64,000 nucleotides of DNA from Pseudomonas oryzihabitans (GCF_007665395.1 NZ_VDND01000007.1:124001-188000); one strand, 5' to 3'; shown: positions 26,168-36,465, numbered from the stretch's first letter. A program made the numbers and translations. Notes: generated by a model from the letters alone, not told the origin.

Positions 26168-26911
26168 ATGTCCGCCACCGCCCTCTACACCGACCTGTCG
26201 GCCTACTACGACCTGCTCTGCGCCGACATCGATTACCGGGCCCAGAGCGAGGCGGTCTTGCGCTTGCAGCGCCTGTTCGGCAACGGCGGCACCCGCCATC
26301 TGGACCTCGCTTGCGGCACCGGTCCCCATGTGCGGCATTTCCTCGATGCCGGCTTCCGGAGCAGGGGGCTGGACCTCAATCCGCCAATGCTTGCCCAGGC
26401 CGCGCTGCGTTGCCCCGAGGCCGAGTTCTCCTGCCAGGACATGTGCGCCTTCGAGCTGGAGCAGCCGGTCGATCTGATCACCTGCTTTCTCTACTCCCTG
26501 CACTACAGCGGCAGCCGCGCACGGCTCCGGCAATGCCTGGCGCAGGTCCACACGGCCCTGACCCCCGGTGGTCTGTTCTGCTTCAACGCCGTCGACAAGC
26601 GCCGCATCGACAATGGCTCCAGCGTCGGCCACAGCCTCGCGCGGGCCGATGGCCACTTCAGCTTCGCCTCCGCCTGGCACTATCCGGGCGAGGGCGAGCA
26701 CCAGCAACTGCGCCTGCGCATCGAACGCCGCCACGCCGGCCAGCAGCAGACCTGGCAGGACGAGCACCCCATGGTGGCGGTGGCCTTCCCCGAATTGCTG
26801 GCCCTGCTGGAGCCGCAGTTCGAGGTCCAGGTGCTGGAGCACGACTACCAGCGCATCGAGCCCTGGGCCGGCGAGGCGGGCAATGCGCTGTTCGTCTGCG
26901 TCAAGCGCTAG
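26168..26911 (+). CDS. class I SAM-dependent methyltransferase
   Basis: A 247-residue cytosolic methyltransferase. Motif I is LDLACGTGPHVRHFLDAG (about 41-58), the acidic residue of motif II is in GLDLNPPMLAQA, and VDLITCFLYSLHY is the post-II region. No substrate is indicated. Its TAG stop shares the sequence CTAG with the stop of the convergent SDR gene. Confidence 0.9.
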   Translation: MSATALYTDLSAYYDLLCADIDYRAQSEAVLRLQRLFGNGGTRHLDLACGTGPHVRHFLDAGFRSRGLDLNPPMLAQAALRCPEAEFSCQDMCAFELEQPVDLITCFLYSLHYSGSRARLRQCLAQVHTALTPGGLFCFNAVDKRRIDNGSSVGHSLARADGHFSFASAWHYPGEGEHQQLRLRIERRHAGQQQTWQDEHPMVAVAFPELLALLEPQFEVQVLEHDYQRIEPWAGEAGNALFVCVKR

Positions 26912-27666
26912 TGGGCATGGGCATGCATCCCGCCATCCACCGCGATCACGTCGCCGGTGAGGTAGCGCGCCAGCGGTGAGGCGAGAAAGGCCACCACCTG
27001 CCCGACGTCTTCCGGCTCGCCGAAATAGCCGATGGGAATGTGCCGGGCGATAAAGGCCTGGCGCGCCTCGGGCGTCGGATGCAGCCGCTGCAGGATCTGC
27101 TCGGAATTGATCCGCCCCGGGGCGATGGTGTTGACCGTGATGCCCTCGGCCGCCAGCTGGCTCGCCAGCCCCTTGGACCAGAACTGGATCGCCGCCTTGG
27201 CCGCCCCGGCGCCGTTCACGTCCCGCGGCTCCATGCTGCCGCTGAAATTGACGATCCGCCCCCAGCGTCTTTCGCGCATCCCGCCCAGCAGCGCCTGGGT
27301 CAGGCGGCGGGTGGCGGTGAAGTTGAGCGCCCAGGCTTCTTCCCAGGCCGCATCGTCTGCCGTTATCGAAATCGGTCTTGTGCCGCCGGCGTTGTTGACC
27401 AGAATATCCACGCGGCCCAGTCCTTCCTCGGCTTCCCGCGCCAGGCGCTGGACGTCCTCGGCATCGGTTATATCCGCGGCGATCACCAGCGGCCGGACAT
27501 GACCCGCCGCCACGATCTCCTCGGCCAGGCCCTCCAGGGCGTCTCGTCGCCGCGCGGTGATCGCCAGCCGAACGCCTTCGGCCGCCAGGACGCGGGCGAT
27601 GCCCACGCCTATGCCCATGCTGGCGCCGGTGACCAGGGCGGTACGCTCGTGTAGTTGCAGATCCAT
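26908..27666 (-). CDS. SDR family oxidoreductase lacking the catalytic tyrosine
   Basis: A 252-residue short-chain dehydrogenase/reductase. The NAD(P)-binding motif is TGASMGIGVGIAR (about 12-24), NNAGG follows at strand 4, and VNTIAPGRI lies after the active site. At the catalytic YxxxK position the sequence reads AGAAK within NGAGAAKAAIQFW, so Lys is kept but Tyr is replaced by Ala; an upstream FSGS serine remains. I recall an SDR subgroup with this feature, so it is likely genuine, but normal ketone reduction is doubtful. A divergent LysR gene lies 146 bp away. Confidence 0.88.
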   Translation of the reverse strand: MDLQLHERTALVTGASMGIGVGIARVLAAEGVRLAITARRRDALEGLAEEIVAAGHVRPLVIAADITDAEDVQRLAREAEEGLGRVDILVNNAGGTRPISITADDAAWEEAWALNFTATRRLTQALLGGMRERRWGRIVNFSGSMEPRDVNGAGAAKAAIQFWSKGLASQLAAEGITVNTIAPGRINSEQILQRLHPTPEARQAFIARHIPIGYFGEPEDVGQVVAFLASPLARYLTGDVIAVDGGMHAHAH

Positions 27667-27688
27667 GATCGATTCTCCAGTAGCAGCT

Positions 27689-27720
27689 GTAGGTTGGGTT
27701 GAGCGCAGCGAAGCCCAACA
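27689..27720 (+). repeat. half copy of the GTAGGTTGGG element
   Basis: This is the left arm of the long palindromic element found at 38.4-39.1 kb. It runs from GTAGGTTGGGTTGAGCGCAG through GCCCAACA and then stops, with no right arm. It sits in the divergent SDR/LysR promoter region. Confidence 0.8.
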
Positions 27721-27770
27721 CTCCTCTGCCTCACCCACATCGCTAGCCTCACCCACCACCCAAATGAGAT

Positions 27771-27781
27771 AAACGCCGTTT
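27771..27781. promoter_or_regulatory. short palindrome in the SDR/LysR divergent promoter
   Basis: AAACGCCGTTT is an 11-bp palindrome about a central C, 31 bp upstream of the LysR start. It could be a regulator or operator site. It is short, so the assignment is weak. Confidence 0.3.
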
Positions 27782-27812
27782 GAGTGCGAGGATTCCTTAT
27801 CAGGAGTGTGGA

Positions 27813-28697
27813 ATGGATCTGCTCGACAGCATGCAGGTGTTCGTCGCCGTGGTGGAGCGCGGCAGCCTGGCCGCGGCGGCCCAGGCGCAGGGCATCTCGC
27901 CGACCATGGCCGGCAATCATCTGCGCGCCCTGGAAAAGCGCCTCGGTGTGCAACTACTGGTGCGCACCACCCGGCGCCAGCGGCTGACCGCCTTCGGCGA
28001 GGGCTACTACGCCCGCTGCCGCGAGATCCTTGCCCTGGTCGCCGACACCGACCGCCAGGCCGAAACCCAACGCCTGGCACCCGCTGGCATCCTGCGTGTC
28101 TCCGCACCGGTGTCCTTCGGCACTTACGGCCTCACGCCACGACTCGGCGATTACTTCGAGCGCCATGCCCAGGTCACCCTCGATCTAGTGCTGAGCGACC
28201 GGGTGCAGGACCTGGTGGAGGAGGGCATAGACGTCGCTATCCGTATCGGCGAGCTGGCCGACTCCTCCCTGGTGGCGCGATCTTTGGCGCCCTACGTAGT
28301 GTGGTGCTGCGCTGCACCGGCCTACCTGGCGCGCCGCGGTACGCCGGAGCGCCTGGCCGATCTGGAAACTCACGACTGCCTCGGCATGGACGCCCGCGCC
28401 CTGGCCCAATGGCGCACCCAGACCGGCGCCACCTTCGGCCCATTGCCACCCGGCCGCCTGCACCTCAGCAACGGCCCCGCGTTACGCCTGGCCGCCCTGC
28501 AAGGCCTTGGTGTGATCCTCCAGCCAGCCTTCCTGCTGCAGGACGACGTCGCCACCGGCCGGCTGGTCCGGCTCTTCCAGGGCCATGAACTCACCCGCCC
28601 GCTGACTGCGCTCTATCCCCAGACGAGATGGCGCTCGGTGACGGTGAGGAGCTTCGTGGAATTTCTGTTAACGGAGTTCGGCGGAAAGTCTTCATAG
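27813..28697 (+). CDS. LysR-family transcriptional regulator
   Basis: A 294-residue LysR regulator. The helix-turn-helix is in SLAAAAQAQGISPTMAGNHL (about 18-37), and the rest is a periplasmic-binding-like effector domain. The ATG at 27813 has CAGGAG upstream. It is divergent from the SDR gene, which it probably controls. The effector is unknown. Confidence 0.92.
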   Translation: MDLLDSMQVFVAVVERGSLAAAAQAQGISPTMAGNHLRALEKRLGVQLLVRTTRRQRLTAFGEGYYARCREILALVADTDRQAETQRLAPAGILRVSAPVSFGTYGLTPRLGDYFERHAQVTLDLVLSDRVQDLVEEGIDVAIRIGELADSSLVARSLAPYVVWCCAAPAYLARRGTPERLADLETHDCLGMDARALAQWRTQTGATFGPLPPGRLHLSNGPALRLAALQGLGVILQPAFLLQDDVATGRLVRLFQGHELTRPLTALYPQTRWRSVTVRSFVEFLLTEFGGKSS

Positions 28698-28909
28698 CGA
28701 GGAAAGCGAGCCGAGCACAGCCTTCTCTAGCCATGGCCATATGACCTACATCCAGAGGCCGCTTGGACAGGCGTCGTGTTGTTCACCCTATGGAGTTTGA
28801 ACTACGGCAGTGAAGGGCGTTGTGCGGATTTTCCGCGTCGACACTCAAAGATCTGCGCGAGGCTATGTTGGCACTCATCAATCGCCTATGTTGAACCAAT
28901 GGGCCGAGA

Positions 28910-29326
28910 TTATAGTTTTTCTGCTATTTTTTGCATTTGGATATCGTCTATATCCGATGTGAAGTTAAAGTATTTTACTATCCATTTTTCTCCATTGTAA
29001 TAGAGTTTCCAGGTGAGCAGTGCTGGGCCGGTCTTTAATCCAACTATATAAGCTTGTGCGATATAGCTTTTGCCATAGTCGACTTGTTTTATTAGTTCGT
29101 GAAATTTATAGCCTCCATTTCCTTCCACGACCTTCAGTATCAAGTCGCTTGGAATTTCTTCCGTCTTTCCTGCCCCTTTTCCGATGAAAGAAAATGCCTC
29201 AATTGTCTGTCCTTGCTTTAGCAAGTCAAAGAACTTGTCAGGTATGCCAGAAAAATCTTGCGGAGAAGAGTAGGCAGTTCGAGAGATGGTAAAGGCTAAT
29301 AGGAGAATTAGTACGTTCCGTGTCAT
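28910..29326 (-). CDS. unknown secreted protein in an AT-rich islet
   Basis: A 138-residue protein with a signal peptide (MTRNVLILLLAFTISRTAYS) and a mature region containing FSGIPDKFFDLLKQG, which suggests a small ligand-binding or NTF2-like fold. Codon use is strikingly AT-rich compared with both neighbours, with many A/T-ending codons and stretches such as TTTTTTGCATTTGG. This points to recent transfer. I do not recognise a family. The start at 29326 puts the methionine at the signal peptide. Confidence 0.75.
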   Translation of the reverse strand: MTRNVLILLLAFTISRTAYSSPQDFSGIPDKFFDLLKQGQTIEAFSFIGKGAGKTEEIPSDLILKVVEGNGGYKFHELIKQVDYGKSYIAQAYIVGLKTGPALLTWKLYYNGEKWIVKYFNFTSDIDDIQMQKIAEKL

Positions 29327-29413
29327 GATTAGTCCTAGCAAGGAAGGTGTGAGATCTGGCAAGGCCAGATTATGGACCTTTTTAGACTAATTCCATGTGT
29401 GCAAGACTAACGG

Positions 29414-29887
29414 CTATTTAATCCGATAAGTCGCTGTGAATAGACATTTCTCCATAAACACACTCAACGGACCATCCCGATACGCCCCAAAAGGACCACG
29501 CCGTTGGTAGCCCACTGCCGAATACAACGACAGCGCCTCGGGTTGGTAAGGACCGGTTTCCAGCCTTGCCCACTCGCATCCCGTAGTCAGCGCTGTGGCT
29601 TCCAACTGAGCGAGCAGACGTTTAGCAAGGCCTTGGCCGCGCGCTGCCGGCTTCACATACATCCGCTTGATCTCGCCATAGCCTTCATACAGCACCATGG
29701 CCCCACAGCCCAGGGCACTGCCGCTGTCATCGCGGGCGACCAGGAACAGTACGTTCGGCTGCAGGAGGGACGTGAGATCGAGGGCGTAGCGACTCTCGGG
29801 TGGATAGAGGCCGTCCTGGTAGGCATCCAGCTCGGCGATCAGGGCGATCACCTCGGGTTGGTCGGGCGATTCGAGGGTGATGGGCAT
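29414..29887 (-). CDS. GNAT-family N-acetyltransferase
   Basis: A 157-residue acetyltransferase. The acetyl-CoA-binding motif A is YVKPAARGQGLAKRLLAQLE (about 76-95), with the pyrophosphate loop RGQGLA. ARLETGPYQPEALSLYSAVG and GYQRRGPFGAY follow as motif B. Substrate unknown. The ATG has AGGAG upstream. Base composition returns to the GC-rich norm here, in contrast with the preceding islet. Confidence 0.92.
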   Translation of the reverse strand: MPITLESPDQPEVIALIAELDAYQDGLYPPESRYALDLTSLLQPNVLFLVARDDSGSALGCGAMVLYEGYGEIKRMYVKPAARGQGLAKRLLAQLEATALTTGCEWARLETGPYQPEALSLYSAVGYQRRGPFGAYRDGPLSVFMEKCLFTATYRIK

Positions 29888-29942
29888 GGCGGCTCCTATC
29901 AGGCAATCGCTCGAGCCTAAGCCATAATCCCCCGGCAGCCCA

Positions 29943-31076
29943 TCATCCCAGGCTCACCCGTAGACCATCGCGCCCGCCGCGTTTGGCCTCGTAGAGCGCG
30001 CTGTCGCCTTGTTCCAGCAAGGCCGCCAGGCTGGCCGGCGGGCGCTCGAAGAGCACGGCGCCCAGGCTCAGGGTGACCGGTTCGGGCGTGTTCAGGCGTT
30101 GTATGGCCAGCTGGTTGAAGCGCTGGCGCAGGGTTTCGGCCAGGCGCACGACCTCGAACTGGGTCGCCTCGCCCAGCAAGACGACGAACTCGTCGCCGCC
30201 CAAGCGCGCCGCCAGGGCCTGGCGGGGCAGGGTGCTGCGCAGCAGGTCGCTCAGGGCGATCAGGAGGCCGTCGCCGGCGGCGTGGCCATGGAGGTCGTTG
30301 ACCAGCTTGAAGTTGTCCAGATCGATCAGCAGCAAGGCACCCGGACGCTCCACGGTCGCCTGGACCAGCAGGTGCGGGGCCTCCGCTTCCAGGGCGCGGC
30401 GGTTGTAGAGCCCGGTGAGGGGATCGCTGCCGGCCAGGCGTTCGATGTGCTCTTCGCGCCGATAACGCACCGTACCGGTCATGGACAGGGCGATCAGCAT
30501 CACGGCGACCACCCCTTCCACCAGCGAAATCTGGATGATGGCGCCGCGATACACCGTCAGGTCGATCAGGGTGCCCGGGGTGAGCGGCGGGATCATCTTG
30601 GCGAAGTAGAAGAGTCCGTGCACCAGCAGCACGACGTGCAGTTGCCGCTCACCCGCGTTGCGCCGCCGCAGCAGCAGGCTCGCCCGCACCGCCAGGATGC
30701 CGATCAGCAGCGATTGCACCACCAGCATCACCTTGGACCACCAGGGCTCGTTGGGCAGCAGCAACAGCCCCAGCCAGATGATCGCAAAGGCCCACCAGCC
30801 CAGGCTCGGGCGGTGCCCGACGAAGCGCGCCACGCCGATCAGGAAGAGGCCGTGCACCAGGATCAGCTGACCATTGGCGTACCAGATGCCCACCAGCAGC
30901 AGCCCCTGGCTGCGCAGGAGGGCGAGGATGCAGCCCAGGCTGATCAGCGCGAAGCCCGCGCTCCAGTATAGCAGCGCCGATTCGCGTACCGATCGCCACT
31001 CGATGGCTAGATAGCCCGCCGCTGCAGCCGCCAGGGCGATGGTGAGGGTCAGCATGGTAGGGGCATCGAGTGCCAT
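29943..31076 (-). CDS. membrane diguanylate cyclase (GGDEF)
   Basis: A 377-residue protein with about seven N-terminal membrane helices (residues ~1-190) and a C-terminal GGDEF domain with DPLTGLYNRRAL, LLIDLDNFKLVNDLHGHAAG and the intact active site ARLGGDEFVVLLG. It should synthesise cyclic-di-GMP in response to an unknown membrane signal. The RxxD inhibitory motif is missing from its usual place. I chose ATG 31076 because the longer frame adds a proline- and arginine-rich stretch before the first helix. Confidence 0.9.
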   Translation of the reverse strand: MALDAPTMLTLTIALAAAAAGYLAIEWRSVRESALLYWSAGFALISLGCILALLRSQGLLLVGIWYANGQLILVHGLFLIGVARFVGHRPSLGWWAFAIIWLGLLLLPNEPWWSKVMLVVQSLLIGILAVRASLLLRRRNAGERQLHVVLLVHGLFYFAKMIPPLTPGTLIDLTVYRGAIIQISLVEGVVAVMLIALSMTGTVRYRREEHIERLAGSDPLTGLYNRRALEAEAPHLLVQATVERPGALLLIDLDNFKLVNDLHGHAAGDGLLIALSDLLRSTLPRQALAARLGGDEFVVLLGEATQFEVVRLAETLRQRFNQLAIQRLNTPEPVTLSLGAVLFERPPASLAALLEQGDSALYEAKRGGRDGLRVSLG

Positions 31077-31414
31077 GGGCGAGACGAACCTTGGTGACGG
31101 GTGTTGAAGGTCGGGTGTGCCGCAGCGTCGCCGGACGACGTCCAGGCGCGCGGGGCGGGTGAGGGTCGCCAGTTTATCCTGATCGGCCGCTGCGCTTGCC
31201 GGATGATAGGCAGTCATGGCAACGAACCGTGAAACCCCTGGATCAGCGGCGGCAATCCACGGGGTTATCGGCCGCAACGCTCGGGTCTTGATGGGGGCGG
31301 GCCCGCGGCGAAGGCGTCGCGCCGCGGCCGGAACGACGGCCCGCGCGACGGGCCGTGCGCCGGTGAAGGGGGGGCAGCCCGGCAGCCTCTTCGCCGAGGC
31401 CTGTAGCCGGTCGT
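31077..31414. other. intergenic region between BRO-N gene and GGDEF gene
   Basis: This is 338 bp with no supported gene. It contains the GGDEF promoter and an 8-bp-stem hairpin, ACGGCCCG/CGGGCCGT, at 31336-31356. Without a T run the hairpin is only a possible 3' end for the BRO-N transcript. Confidence 0.4.
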
Positions 31415-31843
31415 TCAGCAGCGCAGGCGCGGCCCGAGGGCCTCGGCGACATCGACCAGTTTCACCCAGTACTGGTCCCGCCAGTGCAGCCGGGCCAGCG
31501 GCTTGCTATCGACCCGTACCTGCCCCTCGCGGGCGGGCACGATGCGGCAGAAGAACAGCTTCAGGCAGTCGCCGCGTAGCCATTCCTCGAAGGCAGCCGC
31601 CTTCTCGCTGGGGCTATGGATCAGCAGCCGCAGGGTGTCGGTCAGGTCGATGAGCCGCACCGTACCTTCCTCGACTCCCGGGCGCAGGCCACTGCCGCGG
31701 CAGTAGCTGCGTACGGCCTCCTGGGCATCGGCATAGCCCAGCAGCCGGGCCACGTCGCGGCAATCGAACCAGAGCTGGCCATCGAAGAATTGATAGATAC
31801 GCAGGGGGCGACCGGCGTAGTGCATGAGATGAGGGGTAGGCAT
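31415..31843 (-). CDS. BRO-N domain protein (phage antirepressor-like)
   Basis: A 142-residue protein whose N-terminal half (about 1-105) is a BRO-N domain: LRIYQFFDGQLWFDCRDVAR, then LLGYADAQEAVRSYC and FEEWLRGDCLKLFF. BRO-N domains are DNA-binding and are known from baculovirus BRO proteins and phage antirepressors. The C-terminal ~35 residues are unassigned. It is divergent from an XRE-type regulator across 169 bp, like a phage repressor/antirepressor pair, but no other phage gene is near. The ribosome site GGAGGTAATGGA precedes the ATG. Confidence 0.85.
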   Translation of the reverse strand: MPTPHLMHYAGRPLRIYQFFDGQLWFDCRDVARLLGYADAQEAVRSYCRGSGLRPGVEEGTVRLIDLTDTLRLLIHSPSEKAAAFEEWLRGDCLKLFFCRIVPAREGQVRVDSKPLARLHWRDQYWVKLVDVAEALGPRLRC

Positions 31844-31931
31844 TCCATTACCTCCGTACCTGAAGCCGCGCGGAAGGCTATCCGCTGACCAAGGGCGCCC
31901 GTGACCGAAGCACCGGTACCGCCCTCGAGAA

Positions 31932-31957
31932 TGTGAATGAAATCATGATTCTCATTT
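31932..31957. promoter_or_regulatory. Fur-like palindrome in the BRO-N/XRE divergent promoter
   Basis: The palindrome AATCATGATT is at 31941-31950 and is extended by TGA before and cTCA after. Read on the minus strand it gives AAATGAGAATCATGATTTCA, which shares the AAATGAGAAT half with typical Pseudomonas Fur boxes. The other half is imperfect. It sits about 60-80 bp upstream of the XRE start. Iron control is an inference. Confidence 0.45.
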
Positions 31958-32012
31958 TTTCAGAAAATGAAAGTTCAAAGCAGGACGGGGGCGGACTTTA
32001 ACGTCCACCTCC

Positions 32013-32438
32013 ATGAACGATAAATCCGACTTCGCCCAGCGCCTGCGTGCCGCCCTGCTCGCCGCTGGCTATCCCGACCGTCCCGCCGTGCTGGAGCGGG
32101 AATTCAACTCGCGCTACTGGGGCCGCTCCGTGACCTTCCAGGCGGTATCGCGCTGGCTGGGCGGCAAGTCCATTCCCACCCAGGACAAACTCCAGACCAT
32201 CGCCCAATGGCTGCAGATCGATCCCCAGGTGTTGCGCTACGGCGAACAGGCCCTGGCGACGATCCGCGAACCCCGGGGTAACTGGGAAGCCCCGGAGCAC
32301 TACCCCGAACGCGAGGCCATCGAAGCCTTTCTCAAACTCCCGGACGAGCAGCGCAAAGTCGTACGGGATGTCATCCAGGCCTTCGCCAAGGCCGGAGAAA
32401 CGCCACCGACGGTCAAGGGTGGCAAAGAGAAGGCTTGA
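32013..32438 (+). CDS. XRE-type helix-turn-helix regulator (phage repressor-like)
   Basis: A 141-residue DNA-binding protein. The N-terminal HTH (about 8-75) has SVTFQAVSRWLGGKSIPTQD followed by LQTIAQWLQIDPQVLRYGE, the pattern of phage CI-like repressors. The C-terminal half is helical (IEAFLKLPDEQRKVVRDVIQ) and may mediate dimerisation. It lacks a LexA-like peptidase domain. It is divergent from the BRO-N gene. No strong ribosome site precedes the ATG. Confidence 0.88.
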   Translation: MNDKSDFAQRLRAALLAAGYPDRPAVLEREFNSRYWGRSVTFQAVSRWLGGKSIPTQDKLQTIAQWLQIDPQVLRYGEQALATIREPRGNWEAPEHYPEREAIEAFLKLPDEQRKVVRDVIQAFAKAGETPPTVKGGKEKA

Positions 32439-32563
32439 GCGTGTCTCGATAGCTGCTGACTGAGCGCTATCCGGGCCCGCGTCGGGCTTCGCGCCTTGCG
32501 GGTGGAAGCTGCCTCCAGCCCTGCGCTCGGGCAGGTCAGGACACGCCTGGATACCCTGCAAGG

Positions 32564-33124
32564 TCAGCTGGTTTTTTGCAGCACCTGCCAGTCAGGTCGT
32601 TCGAGAGCCTGCAGCAGGGGCCCGAGGCTGGGCGAGCGGGGTGCCCGATCACGGGCGGCTCGCGCATCGAGCCAGGGATAGTCCAGGGCTTGCAGCCAAT
32701 CCATCAGGGGTTGCAGCTCCTGCGCTGGCGCGACGTCCATCCGGTCGATGACGATGGTCAGCCGAGACACCCGGCCCGAGGCGGGATCGAACGCCCAGCG
32801 GTACTCCCCATAGCCGATGCGCACCTCGCCTGTCTCCTTCATCGACATCCCTACCAGCCATTTGCAGTCATGGGCGAGGGACGCCTGCTGCGGCGGCTCG
32901 CCGATGCAAAAGGTGTAGATGTTTTCGTAGGTCTGGTTGAAGCGGCGCACCAGCGTCTCGGCGATGGCCGCGATGCCCTGGAGCTCGGTCGGGAAGGAGA
33001 TGGTGCTGGTGAGCACGCTCATGGTCACCGTCGCCTCCGGGGTGAAGGCCTGGCGCAGCAGATCGGGTCGATTGCCGTCCTTTGCCCTGAGGTAGGACTC
33101 GATGGCGTGGCGATGGAGTGGCAT
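32564..33124 (-). CDS. NTF2/SnoaL-like fold protein
   Basis: A 186-residue protein with an N-terminal NTF2-like domain: HAIESYLRAKDGNRPDLLRQ, FTPEATVTMSVLT and RIGYGEYRWAFDPASGRVSR. Such domains bind small hydrophobic ligands, act as isomerases or dehydratases, or have no activity. The C-terminal ~45 residues, after DWLQALDYPW, are not part of the core fold. No neighbour suggests a role. Confidence 0.75.
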   Translation of the reverse strand: MPLHRHAIESYLRAKDGNRPDLLRQAFTPEATVTMSVLTSTISFPTELQGIAAIAETLVRRFNQTYENIYTFCIGEPPQQASLAHDCKWLVGMSMKETGEVRIGYGEYRWAFDPASGRVSRLTIVIDRMDVAPAQELQPLMDWLQALDYPWLDARAARDRAPRSPSLGPLLQALERPDWQVLQKTS

Positions 33125-33349
33125 CTGTTCTACGTCCCTGTATGGCGCCCGTCGGAGGCTCGTTGCTTGCTAGCGATCAGTAGAGGCTGACGGTGAGCGG
33201 CCAGTCAAGCGACTTCCTCGGGCCGGAGACGCGGCTGCTTGGGTCAGGGTGACCTGCTCGCGCTAGTGCACCAGCGAGCGGATGGCCCTGCCACGTTCGG
33301 CGGATCATTTCGCCGCGTAGCCAGTCGCCCACCGGATAAGCCGCCAGCT

Positions 33350-33384
33350 AAAAAAACGCCCCGACCTCACGGCCGGGGCGTTTT
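33350..33384 (-). terminator. bidirectional Rho-independent terminator after the acetolactate synthase gene
   Basis: CGCCCCG (33357-33363) and CGGGGCG (33374-33380) form the stem. A run of A precedes it (33350-33356) and TTTT follows (33381-33384), so it can end transcription both ways. The long A tract becomes a U tract for the leftward acetolactate synthase transcript. Confidence 0.9.
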
Positions 33385-33406
33385 CTCATCTACCTAACCT
33401 ACCCAA

Positions 33407-35053
<1,647 letters not shown>

Positions 35054-35206
35054 GAGTCTTGTATTCCTTGTAGGGGTGGGTGGCGAGCGCCTGAAGCGCC
35101 TCCTCAATGAGGCGCAGCCGCAACTGTACTCAGGAATGACGAAACATTTCAAAACAAGGCGTGACGCTCTTTCGCAACTGTGACGAATGGTCACAGCGGA
35201 AACGAT

Positions 35207-36355
35207 TCAGGCGAGGCAGCGTTGCAGGGCCGGGGTGGCGCGGCGCAGTTGCAGGCCGGCAATCACCAGTCCTAGCGCGGCGACCACCAGGGCCGGCTGC
35301 AGGTCGCCGGCGAAGTGGCTGCTGGCCGCGCCGAGCAGCGGACCGAGCAACTGGCCGCTGGCGAAGCTGGCGGTGAGCACCCCGGCATTGCGTTGCGGGG
35401 TGGCCGGGGCCAGCTCGCGGCCGTATTGCATCACCAGCTGCATGCAGGCGAGGAAGGGACCGCCGCAGAGCAGGACACCGAGGAACAGCGCCAGGCTGCC
35501 CGGCAGCAGGCAGAGCAGCACGCCGGCAGCCTGCAGCCAAAGCGTGGCGATCAGCCAGCGACGGGTGTCGGTGCCCGGCCGGCGCAGGCTCACCAGCACC
35601 ACGCCGAGGGCCGCGGCCAGGCCGTAGCCGGGCCAGAAGAGATCGGCCTGCCACTGGCCATGGAAGCGGCTGGCGGCCATCTGCGAGAGGAAGGTGGCCG
35701 GCAGGATGTAGCCGACGCCGACCAGGCCGTAGGCCAGGATCAAGCGGTTGAAGGCCGGCGAACGCTTGGCCGGTGCGGCAGCGGCGGTGGGCAGCGGTGT
35801 GGCGGGACCCCGGCGCGGCAGCAGGGGCAGCAGCGCCAGGGTAGCGACGCTGGCCAGCAGGCCGTAGCTCAGCCACAGCTGGCTGGAACCGCCGCCCAGG
35901 CGGTTGCTGACCAGGGCCATCAGGCCGCTGACCAGGATACCCACTCCGGGACCGGTGAAGACCAGGGCGCCCAGGCGTGGCCGTCCGGCTTCGGCTGCCA
36001 ACGGCTGGCTCAGGCCGGTGACCATGACCAGTACCCAGGCACTGGCCAGGCCGGTGCCAAAGCGCAGCAGCGCCTGGGCCGCCAGGCCATCGGCCAGCAG
36101 CGAGGCCAGGGTGAGGCCGGCGCAGAGCCAGAGGCCGCCGACCAGGCGCGCATGGGTACGCCGGGCGAAGAGCGCGTCGAGGGCGCCGAGCAGATAGCCC
36201 AGATAGTTGGCGGCGGCCAGCAGACTGGCGCCGGTGAGGTCGATCTGGCCTTCGGCGATCAGGTGGGGCAGGGCGGGGGTAAGGGCGAAGCGGCCGATCC
36301 CCATGGCGGTGGCCAGGGCCAGCAGGCAGGCCAGCAGGCGAGTGGTGGCGGTCAT
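35207..36355 (-). CDS. YbfB/YjiJ family MFS transporter
   Basis: A 382-residue, 12-helix major facilitator of the YbfB/YjiJ group: MGIGRFALTPALPHLIAEGQ near the N-terminus and FTGPGVGILVSGLMAL in the fifth helix region. The substrate is unknown, and export is likely for this group. The ATG has GGAGT upstream. It is divergent from a PtrR-like LysR gene with 110 bp between them, so it is the probable target of that regulator. Confidence 0.9.
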   Translation of the reverse strand: MTATTRLLACLLALATAMGIGRFALTPALPHLIAEGQIDLTGASLLAAANYLGYLLGALDALFARRTHARLVGGLWLCAGLTLASLLADGLAAQALLRFGTGLASAWVLVMVTGLSQPLAAEAGRPRLGALVFTGPGVGILVSGLMALVSNRLGGGSSQLWLSYGLLASVATLALLPLLPRRGPATPLPTAAAAPAKRSPAFNRLILAYGLVGVGYILPATFLSQMAASRFHGQWQADLFWPGYGLAAALGVVLVSLRRPGTDTRRWLIATLWLQAAGVLLCLLPGSLALFLGVLLCGGPFLACMQLVMQYGRELAPATPQRNAGVLTASFASGQLLGPLLGAASSHFAGDLQPALVVAALGLVIAGLQLRRATPALQRCLA

Positions 36356-36465
36356 CGAAAAGACTCCGGACGAGAGTGAATGATGACAGCCTAGGCCTTG
36401 AAGTTGATCAATAAAAACGAATAATAGAGAAATAGATGTTCAGCCAAAGAGAAAGGTGGTGATCG

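Noticed and set aside
28776..29000. A 74-codon + strand frame in the AT-rich islet.
   Set aside because: It lacks a ribosome site and domain signs and mostly overlaps the secreted-protein gene in antisense.
31415..32438. Prophage remnant.
   Set aside because: No integrase, terminase, structural gene or attachment repeat lies nearby, and base composition is normal.
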